Source of the DNA: Microcystis aeruginosa LEGE 91341
Lineage (GTDB): Bacteria; Cyanobacteriota; Cyanobacteriia; Cyanobacteriales; Microcystaceae
Length of the DNA stretch: 59,438 nucleotides
Direction of reading: 5' to 3'
Assembly: GCF_015206885.1 (NCBI RefSeq)
Contig: NZ_JADEXY010000007.1
Span: 1-59,438, forward strand
The translations under genes were made by a program, and so were the position numbers. Shown piece by piece: positions 25,146 through 32,885 of this stretch. Position 1 is the first letter of the stretch; every line of letters starts with the position of its first letter. The notes below the pieces were generated by a model. That model did not search any database and was not told the DNA's origin. It worked only from the letters and a program-made list of their open reading frames with translations.

Positions 25146-28100
25146 ATGATTGACTGGTTAATTGTCTGGGGGGTTACTCAAGCCGCAGGTTCGCTTGTTC
25201 GTTCAGTAATGCAAGAGTTGGCCATAGAGGGTGCAAAAGATTACGGAAAGGAATTTTTTAAAAATAGTCTAGGTAAAGTGTTACATTTACCCGAAAAAGA
25301 TGTTCAAAAAGAAGCTTATGGAAAAGCAATGAAGGAGTTTTTAGAACTCTTTCAGCAACAGTTAGAAATGGCCGATCTGGAGGATGATCAAATTAAAAAC
25401 TTTGAAAAACCCCTCAAGACTTTTATTAAAGATGACCAAGTTAAACCTATTTTAGGGGATGCTTTTGATATTGATTGTCAAGTTCTTGATAATTTTACGT
25501 TAGCTCAATCTTGGCAAAGACTTAATTTACCCCCGTTACCTGCTGAATTTAACTGGGAAAAACTCAGTAAATTTTATTTGAGAAAAACTCAGTAAATTAT
25601 TCAAAATTCTGAAAAGTTAAGAGCCGTTTTTTTAGTTCAGTTACAGGATAAAAATAGCCAAAATATTCAAGAAATAGCAGGAGTTAAAACAGATTATAAT
25701 TTAGATAACTATGCGGAAGGCTTAAAAAAGGAATATGGCCATCTTAAATTAGAATGTTTAGACACAACGACTTATGAGCAAATTAAACTCTGGCGAATGT
25801 TTGTGCCGCAAAATGTGAGACGATGCAAACAATTTATTCCTCAACTTTATGAATTACCTAAAGAAGTGCTGCAGGAACTTGTAGATAGGGGAGAAATTAC
25901 TCAAGCGGAGTTAGAACAAATACAAGCAGAACTAGAACGAAAACGGCGAGAATATGTCAATGAAAAATTAGATCCTGTTTTGGATATCGTCAATTCTTCT
26001 GAATACCGACGAACTGTAATTTTAGGCGATCCGGGGGCGGGAAAATCGAGTTTATTGCAGTATTTAGCTTTAAATTGGGCTGAAAAAGAACTCAGTCAGC
26101 GTGTTTTGCTTCCCCTTCCTCTTTTGATAGAATTGCGTATTTATGCCAGAGATAAAGATGAAAAAAAATGTCAGAATATTCTAGAATTTTTCCATCAAGG
26201 TAATCTGATTTGTCATCTCAATCAACTTACTTTAGATGATAAGCTTAAAAAGGGTCAAGTTCTTGTGCTTTTTGATGGATTAGATGAAGTTTTTAATCCT
26301 CAATTAAGAGAAGAAATTGTCACGGATATCAAACGTTTTAGTATTCAATATTCTCAAGTGCAGATTATAGTCACTTCTCGCTGGTTAGGATATAAAGCAG
26401 AAGAATTAAATCATGCTGGTTTTGAACATTTTATGATCCAAGATTTAGATAAAGATCAGATTGAAGGTTTTATCAAACGTTGGCATGATTTGGCTTTTGA
26501 AAATCGAGATGATAAAACCCAAAAACAATAACGTTTACAAAAGGCAATTAAGGAGTCAAAAGCGATTCGAGAATTAGCAGGAAATCCTTTATTATTAACG
26601 ATGATGGCTATTCTGAATCGAACTCAAGAATTACCAAGAGATCGCTCAAAACTTTATGAAAAAGCGTCAGAGGTGTTATTACATCAATGGGATTTTGAAA
26701 CCAAGGAAGGATTAATTGATCCTGAACTGAAAAAATATCTTTATAATATTGATCTACGAGATAAAAGGGACATTCTTCGTTTAGTCGCAAGTGCCATACA
26801 AGCAGGGGAAAAAGGGTTAGCTGTTAATTTAATCTATAAGGAAGAATTAGAAAACATTTTGACTCAATATCTTCAAGGAACAGGAATTAACAAACGAGAC
26901 GCTAGTGATCTGACTGATTTAATTATCAAACAACTGCGCTATCGTAATTTTATTCTTTGTTCTTTAGGTGGCAATGCTTTTGCTTTTGTTCATCGAACTT
27001 TTTTAGAATACTTTTGTGCTTGCGAGTTTTATGAAAGATTTAAAAACCGAGGATTACCAGACGGAATTAATCTTGATGAATTGAAAACCAAAGTATTTGG
27101 AGAACATTATTCAGATCCTGTTTGGAAAGAGGTTTTATGTTTATTGATGGGGATGCTAAGTGCAGAATTTCCCAAAGAAATTGCTGAAGAATTAATTAAT
27201 TATCTCATTGATATGGAGGAAAAAGATCAGGAATTTGCTCATCTTTTTTTGGCAGCAGATTGTTATGGAGAATTGCGAAACCAGTCTATTTATGTTGAAC
27301 TAAGTCAGCGATTGTTAGATAGTCTTCAATCCTTAACTAAATCGTCTTATAGGTATGCTGATACTGATTTTAAGGAAAAACCAGTTGCTAAAATTGGAGC
27401 AATTTGGCAAGATGATCCGACAGGATGGAGTGTTCTTCAAGCTATAGCAATTGAGCAAAATTACTGGAGTGGCGCAAGGGAAGCTGTTAATCAATTATCT
27501 AGAATTGCTAAAATTCATTCTGAGGCGTTAGTTTATCTACAGGAAGTTGCTAGACAAGGTGAATCAGCGGCAGGTACAGCAGGTCAAGCTTTAGCCAATT
27601 ATTGGCGAGATAATCCGCAAACTTTACCCATTATTCAACAACTAGCTAACAAGGGTGAATGGGAAGCAATTGAAGCTTTAGTAACCCATTGGCGAGATAA
27701 TCCGCAAACTTTACCCATTATTCAACAACTAGCTAATAAGGGTGAATGGGAAATTATTGAACTTCGTAGAGCATTAGGTAGAATACCAATTGACTCAGAA
27801 ATAGGAGCAATTATCGAAACCATATTATCTAGAAAGGATCTAGATTCTGACATTAAAGAAGAGTTTCGAGAACTTCTTGGGCGTAATAATTTCAGAGAGT
27901 TGAGAATCCCTGATCAATATAGTCAGCACGAAAGCGGCGGCGGTCATTTTTCTACTTTAACAACTAAAATAACTGATGCTGAAATTTTAGTAAAATCTTT
28001 ACAGGATTTGGGAATAATAGTTAAACGTGAAGCAGATGTTCGTGGTTCTAACGGTCAAAGAGTTAGAGTAGATATTGTTGCTGTGCTAGAGGGAGATTAT

Positions 28101-28274
28101 GATCTAGGTTGGATTCGTAATACTGACGGAAGTTTTGACTTGATTGTTGATATATTGGGAGTTGCTAAAAAACATGATCAAACTGAATTGATTAATAGTA
28201 TCAATGCAAAATATGCTGTTAATAAAACCCTTAAAGAAATTAAAGAGAGAGGTTTAAATCAGCGCGATCTCTAA
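25146..28274 (+). pseudogene. NACHT NTPase fused to a Ycf35 (DUF1257) domain; two in-frame stops
   Basis: One 1043-codon frame interrupted by TAA at 25593 (codon 150) and 26529 (codon 462); everything between stays open in the same frame. Layout: N-terminal helical domain (1-215), NACHT with Walker A GDPGAGKS (about 294-301), Walker B VLVLFDGLDEV (about 372-382), sensor and winged-helix parts (GNPLLLTMMAILNR, FVHRTFLEYF). Next is a helical region holding two copies of a 29-residue unit (WRDNPQTLPIIQQLANKGEW). From about 932 to the end is a complete Ycf35-like domain (GHFSTLTTKITDAEILVKSL ... GYDLGW-type core ... AKYAVNKTLKEIK). Bacterial NACHT proteins are antiviral NLR relatives. Both stops replace what look like Gln codons. 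It is either a recent pseudogene, a split protein or a readthrough product. Confidence 0.8.
27601..27752 (+). repeat. Tandem 87-base coding repeat in the NACHT gene
   Basis: Bases 27601-27665 and 27688-27752 differ at one position, spaced exactly 29 codons apart. The unit encodes WRDNPQTLPIIQQLANKGEW. Such near-identity at the DNA level shows a recent duplication, in the region where NLR-type proteins carry variable sensor repeats. Confidence 0.85.
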
Positions 28275-28283
28275 TCTGCTAAT

Positions 28284-28500
28284 TTTGTAGGGTGCGTGTT
28301 TGCGGCTACCAATTCTGTTAAAAAACCAAAATTAACAATCTGCACCCCACGCAGCAAATTTATTATTAAATTGGTGCGTTACGCTTTCGCGCTTTGCACC
28401 CTACGATTTATGTTTTTGTTTGTGGCGATTATCTCTGATAAAAACCTAAATCAACAATCGGCTGTAACACATCAACTTGATCATTAAACTGGTGCGTTAC
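28284..28500. repeat. Family E inverted-repeat element (TTGTAGGGTGCG)
   Basis: One module runs from TTGTAGGGTGCG (28284) to CACCCTACGA (about 28408); a second, single-ended half module (GATTATCTCTGATAAAAACC ... GGTGCGTTACG) follows to 28500. Other copies are at 28986-29211 and 30327-30446. The best copy has perfect 12-base ends TTGTAGGGTGCG / CGCACCCTACAA. Confidence 0.7.
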
Positions 28501-28504
28501 GTTG

Positions 28505-28711
28505 TCAAATATCATCTTCAGTTAATTCTGAATCTTTGAGAATACCTTTTAATGTTCCTATCGGTAAATCTCGATTTCCATGTATTGGTATAACAATAAT
28601 TGCAGAAATATTTTCTTTGGTATAGATATAATGACTTCCTTTAATTCTTGCCAATTTCCAGCCAAATCTTTCAACGACTTTACATAATTTTTTACCTGAG
28701 ATTGACTTCAT
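28505..28711 (-). CDS. hicA: HicA-family toxin (mRNA interferase)
   Basis: A 68-residue double-stranded-RNA-binding-fold toxin that cleaves mRNA. It shows the family order: the helix SGKKLCKVVERFGWKLARIKGSHYIY, which holds the conserved G-S-H catalytic histidine, then VIPIHGNRDLPIGTLKGILKDSEL. Length is normal. Its start overlaps the stop of hicB by 4 bases, so the toxin is translationally coupled behind its antitoxin. No frame damage is visible. Confidence 0.92.
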   Translation of the reverse strand: MKSISGKKLCKVVERFGWKLARIKGSHYIYTKENISAIIVIPIHGNRDLPIGTLKGILKDSELTEDDI

Positions 28712-28914
28712 ACAGAAATCTCCACTAATTGCTGATTCTCTTTTCGATCAAGTAATTTTTTTTCATGAGAAACTTCTAACCAGCCTTCTATTGCCTCTTT
28801 AACCATGACCATCAAATCATCATAATTTTCTGCCCAAGTATGACAACCAGACAAAGCTGGTACAGTTGCACACCAAACATCATCTTCTTGCCAGACAACC
28901 ACTTTGATATTCAT
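28708..28914 (-). CDS. hicB: HicB-family antitoxin
   Basis: A 68-residue partner of HicA. The HicB partial RNase H-like fold is recognisable: VVVWQEDDVWCATVPALSGCHTWAENYDDLMVMVKEAIEGWL. No C-terminal DNA-binding helix-turn-helix or ribbon-helix-helix is present, so self-repression of the operon, if any, must come from another surface. It is first in the two-gene unit. The 358-base gap upstream (28915-29272) carries two family E modules and no other gene. Confidence 0.92.
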   Translation of the reverse strand: MNIKVVVWQEDDVWCATVPALSGCHTWAENYDDLMVMVKEAIEGWLEVSHEKKLLDRKENQQLVEISV

Positions 28915-28985
28915 AATAAATATTTTTTATTGACTAAGATTATTCTAATAATAACATGAATTTGTTTTTTTGTGTAAGCCTGATC

Positions 28986-29211
28986 TTGTAGGGTGCGTTA
29001 GGCAGCGATTATCTCTGATAAAAACCTAAATCAACAATCGGCTGTAACACATCAACTTCATCATTAAATTGGTGCGTTACGCTATCGAATGGCGTACCCG
29101 ACGATTGATGTTTTTGTTTGCGGCGATAATCTCTGACAAAAAACCAAAATCAACAATCGGCTTCATCATTAAATTGGTGCGTTATGCTATCGAATGGCGC
29201 ATCCTACAATT
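28986..29211. repeat. Family E element, double module
   Basis: Begins TTGTAGGGTGCG and contains two GGTGCGTTACGCTATCGAATGGCG-type arms (each under 25 bases), ending CATCCTACAA. It lies directly upstream of the first TumE-type locus; the corresponding single module lies upstream of the second locus, so element and genes were duplicated together. Confidence 0.7.
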
Positions 29212-29272
29212 TATTTTTCTGTTTGAGCGTGATCGTTTATAATCAAAATATCATTATTTTGGAGTAAAAAAA

Positions 29273-29503
29273 ATGCGTAAACAGACCATTCAATATACAT
29301 CATCTTTAGATGCTTTGATTGCTGTTGCCAAGCGACTTAGCGTCTATGAAAACCAACATAAAATGGATTCCGAAGATTTTTATAAGGAATACAATCGGGG
29401 AACATTTTCAGATGATATAATATTTATAGAATGGTCAAACGATTATCGTCATTACCTTGCTTTGCGTCAAGAATTAGAACAAAAATTAAATCATGCTGCT
29501 TAA
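29273..29503 (+). CDS. Antitoxin of TumE-type toxin-antitoxin locus (copy 1)
   Basis: A 76-residue protein, 71 residues identical to the copy at 30512. It has a C-terminal acidic/basic helix (DYRHYLALRQELEQKL). It precedes and overlaps (11 bases) the truncated TumE reading frame, the usual antitoxin-first order. Upstream DNA has TATAAT at 29238 and GGAG 9 bases before the ATG. No DNA-binding motif is obvious. With its toxin truncated, this copy may still neutralise the intact toxin 1.2 kb away. Confidence 0.75.
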   Translation: MRKQTIQYTSSLDALIAVAKRLSVYENQHKMDSEDFYKEYNRGTFSDDIIFIEWSNDYRHYLALRQELEQKLNHAA

Positions 29504-29639
29504 ACTTTTATCTGATTACCTCAATCAAGTAGAGCAAGCAATTGTGCAGTGTGAAAATGCCTATGTAGAACTTTATCAAGAAGAAATACTGACATCACAA
29601 AGAGCCAACTTAAGAATTAGGTTGCGTTTCAAGCAGTGA
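29493..29639 (+). pseudogene. Truncated TumE-family (DUF6516) toxin
   Basis: The first 48 codons match the intact toxin at 30732 almost exactly (MLLKLLSDYLNQVEQAIVQC). After LRFKQ the sequence changes to GATCTTGTAGGGTGCG, a family E end, and TGA follows immediately. The conserved YHFQ...FPHHKH core of the toxin is therefore missing. The break point at an element end suggests insertion or element-mediated deletion. Confidence 0.75.
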
Positions 29640-29810
29640 TCGCCGATCTTGTAGGGTGCGTTCCCTGATGCAACCCTTGTTACTCCATTCGTTTGATGAT
29701 GGGGAACGCACCACCAAACACGGAATATTCAGTGGATTAGGGTGTTAGGGGTTTGGGAAGGAGAATTTAGATTAAAATAGATAACAGATAATTAGCAAAG
29801 TCTGCTCATA

Positions 29811-30086
29811 ATGCCGAATATTATCTGGTCGGATTACTTACAATATCGAGCCAAACTGAGAGGATTTGAACTTGCTAAAATAGAAGAGATTCTCAAATAC
29901 TCTGGAGAAAGGTACTACGATACTGAAACGGGTCGTCTTATTGCCGTAGGCAAGCATGATAATCGTTTAGTAATTATTCCTTATGAATACGATGATAATT
30001 TTATAACTCCTGTCACCATTCATGCGACAACACGCCAACAAATTCGATTTCGCCTAACAACTGGGAGATATACTATCCATGAGTAA
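29811..30086 (+). CDS. DUF4258-like putative toxin
   Basis: A 91-residue basic protein: a helix (WSDYLQYRAKLRGFELAKIEEILKYSGERYYD), then strands (TGRLIAVGKHDNRLVIIPYEYDD) and a closing ATTRQQIRFRLTTGRYTIHE. This order (helix, then a beta sheet with a late R-x-R-x-x-T-G-R) is that of DUF4258/BrnT-like RNase-type toxins. It overlaps by 8 bases the DUF2283 gene behind it, a pairing common in cyanobacteria. Toxin activity is inferred from family and pairing. Confidence 0.65.
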   Translation: MPNIIWSDYLQYRAKLRGFELAKIEEILKYSGERYYDTETGRLIAVGKHDNRLVIIPYEYDDNFITPVTIHATTRQQIRFRLTTGRYTIHE

Positions 30087-30303
30087 CCCTAAAATGAGAT
30101 ACTTTGAACAAGAAGACATTCTTCATTTAACTATTTCTGATGAACCAGAAGCTAAAAGTGTAGAAATTAATCCAAATATTACCGCTGAACTTAATGATTT
30201 AGGAGAATTAATTGGCCTAGAGATTACCAATGCTAGTTCTTTTATCCGAGATTCAATTTTAGAGTCAACCCAAGGAAAAATATTAAATTTGTCCGCCCAA
30301 TGA
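30079..30303 (+). CDS. DUF2283 putative antitoxin
   Basis: A 74-residue acidic protein with the DUF2283 pattern: KMRYFEQEDILHLTISDEPEAKSVEINPNITAELNDLGELIGLEI. It starts within the last codons of the DUF4258-like gene (ATGAGTAAC in the ...CATGAG end), giving translational coupling, and here the order is toxin first. DUF2283 proteins are the usual partners of such small toxins. Confidence 0.75.
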   Translation: MSNPKMRYFEQEDILHLTISDEPEAKSVEINPNITAELNDLGELIGLEITNASSFIRDSILESTQGKILNLSAQ

Positions 30304-30326
30304 CTTATTGAGTGCGATCGCCGCTC

Positions 30327-30446
30327 TTGTAGGGTGCGTTAGGCGGCGATAATTTCTGATAAAAAACTCAAATTAACAATCCGCCGTAACACATCAACTT
30401 CATTATTAAATTGGTGCGTTACGCTATCGAATGGCGCACCCTACAA
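30327..30446. repeat. Family E element, best-preserved copy
   Basis: Perfect 12-base terminal inverted repeats (TTGTAGGGTGCG at 30327 and CGCACCCTACAA ending 30446) enclose about 95 bases. It lies directly before the second TumE-type locus. Confidence 0.75.
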
Positions 30447-30511
30447 TTTATGTTTCTGTTTGAGCGCGATCGTTTATAATCAAAATATCATTATTTTGGA
30501 GTAAAAGAAAA

Positions 30512-30742
30512 ATGCGTAAACAGACCATTCAATATACATCATCTTTAGATGCTTTGATTGCTGTTGCCAAGCGACTTAGCGTCTATGAAAATCAACATAA
30601 AATGGATTCCGAAGATTTTTATAACGAATACAATCAGGGAACGTTGTCAGATGATATAATATTTATAGAATGGGCAAACGATTATCGTCATTACCTTGCT
30701 TTGCGTCAAGAATTAGAACAAAGATTAAATCATGCTGCTTAA
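30512..30742 (+). CDS. Antitoxin of TumE-type toxin-antitoxin locus (copy 2, intact pair)
   Basis: A 76-residue near-duplicate of the protein at 29273; changes include K38N, R42Q, F46L and S55A. It is followed by the complete TumE toxin with an 11-base overlap. The upstream block (TTTGAGCGCGATCGTTTATAATC, then TTTTGGAGTAAAAG) is shared with copy 1, so both keep the same promoter-like and ribosome-site sequence. Confidence 0.78.
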   Translation: MRKQTIQYTSSLDALIAVAKRLSVYENQHKMDSEDFYNEYNQGTLSDDIIFIEWANDYRHYLALRQELEQRLNHAA

Positions 30743-31115
30743 ACTTTTATCTGATTACCTCAATCAAGTAGAGCAAGCAATTGTGCAGTGTGAAAATGCC
30801 TATGTAGAACGTTATCAAGAAGAAATACTGACATCACAAAGAGCCAACTTAATAATTAGGCTGCGTTTCAAGCAGACCCATTTATTAGAAATAAACGAAG
30901 CTATAATAATCACAGACAATTACTTAGAATTCCTAGATTATCGTTACCATTTCCAAGATGAAAAAAATAACCTAGTTTTTCGTTATGATAGTACCCCTCA
31001 CTTTCCCAATCTCTCTACTTTTCCCCATCACAAGCATTTACCAAACGATGTAATTAGTTGTCACAAACCTGAAATTACTCAAGTCTTAACAGAAGCAACA
31101 GAGTTATTGAGGTAA
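30732..31115 (+). CDS. TumE-family (DUF6516) toxin
   Basis: A 127-residue toxin. The N-terminal helix (LLKLLSDYLNQVEQAIVQC) is followed by beta strands (NLIIRLRFKQTHLLEINEAIII) and the family core YRYHFQDEKNNLVFRYDSTPHFPN, FPHHKH. The HHKH cluster is the hallmark of DUF6516 and probably its active or metal site. TumE-type pairs stabilise plasmids or act as stress modules. Complete length, no internal damage. Confidence 0.85.
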   Translation: MLLKLLSDYLNQVEQAIVQCENAYVERYQEEILTSQRANLIIRLRFKQTHLLEINEAIIITDNYLEFLDYRYHFQDEKNNLVFRYDSTPHFPNLSTFPHHKHLPNDVISCHKPEITQVLTEATELLR

Positions 31116-31235
31116 ATAAAACCTATTTAATGCGATCGCTGATCTGGTAGATTGCGTTAGACAACAATCCCAACATTAGGGGCGCAAAGAACTTGCCCCC
31201 TCTGGATATCACGGTAATTCCCCTGACCGTAGCTT

Positions 31236-32579
31236 CTAGCGGAACATTGCCCGGAGAGAACTGGAGAATTGATTGGCTACCCGTGCGGCCACTAATCCCG
31301 AAAGGGCAGCAACCACCACTGTGGCAAGGCAGGTTAGCTGGGCTGCCCCCGGACCCCCCACCCCCAGCACCATCGCCACGGCGGTCAACGGTAGGCGATA
31401 GCCGCCCGCAATACCGGCCGCTGCTCCCGCCGCACCGGCCAGATCCCCCGAAATCTCAAAGGTGGTGGCGAACACCCGGCCACTGAGGTCGCCGATCGCC
31501 AGAAAAGGGACAAACACGCCACCACAGCCCCCGGCTAAAACCGCAGCGGTGGTGAAGGCAGCCCGGAGCAGAGCTACCGCTAACAGATGGTAAGCAGTTG
31601 TTTCAGTGTTTTCGGCCCAGAGGATAGCGGCTCCCCCCGGCCCAAAAGCCGCTGCCGGAGTCGCCACCCGTCCGATCACGATCGCCAAGAACAGCATCAT
31701 CAGGCCACCGATCAGGAGACGAGTGGCGGGCTTGTCCCGCAAGCCTCTAGCCCAGTAGATCGCCTCACCGGTGAGGGCTGTAATCATGCCAGCGATCGCT
31801 CCGATCAATAAAGTGGCACCCACCGCATCCCAGAAGTCAGTCGGGGCAACCTGCGGCACCACCAGCCGGATCAGTTGCAGCTTAAAGGCAACGTTGACCC
31901 CCCATCCCACCAGTCCCCCAGCTAACATCGCCGCTGCCCGCTCCGGGGTGATCGGAACCTGACGTCGCTGACTCAACTCAAACATAAAGAGGCTGCCCAC
32001 CAGAGGGATTCCCATCAGGGCAGAAACACTGGCCGCACCGCCACCGATGGCCAGGGGCCGCACCAGTTGACGCAGGGCTGGATTTATGCTACCCAACCAG
32101 GTTCCCGTTGCCACGCCAATATGAGCCGCCGGTGATTCTGTTCCCATGGGCGCACCCAGCCCAACAGTGGAGAGGATGGCTAGGGCGCGCAAGGGGGCTA
32201 GATTCCAGGGGAAGCGCTCTTCGGACCCAGATGCGTTCACCACGTCACCGGTCAGATCGGCGCGAGCAATGTCATGGGGGAAGGAGTACCAGGCCATGAG
32301 AGAACCCCAGCGGCCAGAGGCAGTGGCCTCGCGGGGAGCTAAGGTCTGTACGGGTTGGCCTCTACCCAGTCCAAACAGGACTAGCACTGCTAAGGTAACG
32401 CCCACCAGAGGCAGCAGCAGTAGCCAGACAGTGCCTAGGCCAGAGGCAATCCTCAGGGTTTGCTTAATTGCCTCAGTCAGCAGTACCGCGGCCAGAGAAC
32501 CGATCAAACCGCCGAGCAGACCAGCAACGGCCCATAGGCCTACCCTAGTTAACAGAAGTTGTAGTTTGTTATTTAGCAT
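31236..32579 (-). CDS. ClC-type chloride channel/antiporter homologue, GC-rich
   Basis: A 447-residue protein with about ten to eleven membrane helices. The second ClC motif appears as MGTESPAAH (usual form G-x-E-G-P), keeping the gating Glu but with Ser for Gly. The third motif appears as GGCGGVFVPFLAIGDL. The GSGIP chloride loop is not recognisable, so selectivity may differ. Sampled lines are 63-75% GC against roughly 40% around it, and the family E / TumE island lies just behind. That strongly suggests recent transfer from a GC-rich bacterium. Confidence 0.85.
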   Translation of the reverse strand: MLNNKLQLLLTRVGLWAVAGLLGGLIGSLAAVLLTEAIKQTLRIASGLGTVWLLLLPLVGVTLAVLVLFGLGRGQPVQTLAPREATASGRWGSLMAWYSFPHDIARADLTGDVVNASGSEERFPWNLAPLRALAILSTVGLGAPMGTESPAAHIGVATGTWLGSINPALRQLVRPLAIGGGAASVSALMGIPLVGSLFMFELSQRRQVPITPERAAAMLAGGLVGWGVNVAFKLQLIRLVVPQVAPTDFWDAVGATLLIGAIAGMITALTGEAIYWARGLRDKPATRLLIGGLMMLFLAIVIGRVATPAAAFGPGGAAILWAENTETTAYHLLAVALLRAAFTTAAVLAGGCGGVFVPFLAIGDLSGRVFATTFEISGDLAGAAGAAAGIAGGYRLPLTAVAMVLGVGGPGAAQLTCLATVVVAALSGLVAARVANQFSSSLRAMFR

Positions 32580-32863
32580 CGCGCAAAGAAAGTTAAGCTT
32601 TTATTGTTCTGATAGCAATTCTATTTGAGTCGTCAAGCAAAACACCCTGAAAGTCTTTACTATATACTAGGTCGTTTCGATGGGACGCTTCTCGGCAGAC
32701 TCCCCCTCAACAGGAGAATTAATTGCCGGATTCTCTTGTCTCGTGCCAAGGTTCCATCTTGCAATGGGAAAAGTGAGCGTCTCCCTTCCTTCCCTGCGTT
32801 ACAAGGGAGACATGGCAACGAGGTGTCTGTAAATATCTCTTGCCGATTGCCTATCCCAACCAA

Positions 32864-32885
32864 GAAATTAATTTTGCACGACTAC
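32864..32885. repeat. Single end of a family B element
   Basis: GAAATTAATTTTGCACGACTAC is the inverse of the left end of family B. No partner end lies within 150 bases. It abuts the stop codon of the CbiG-CobJ gene, so an insertion may have defined or trimmed that 3' end. Confidence 0.65.

Noticed and set aside
28281-30450. Regularly recurring GGTGCGTTACG words, considered as a CRISPR-like array
   Set aside because: Spacing is irregular, units have terminal inverted repeats, and genes lie between them; they are family E elements.
31587-32628. Several plus-strand open frames opposite the ClC gene
   Set aside because: They are by-products of the high GC of the minus-strand gene; Ser/Arg/Pro-rich with no motif.
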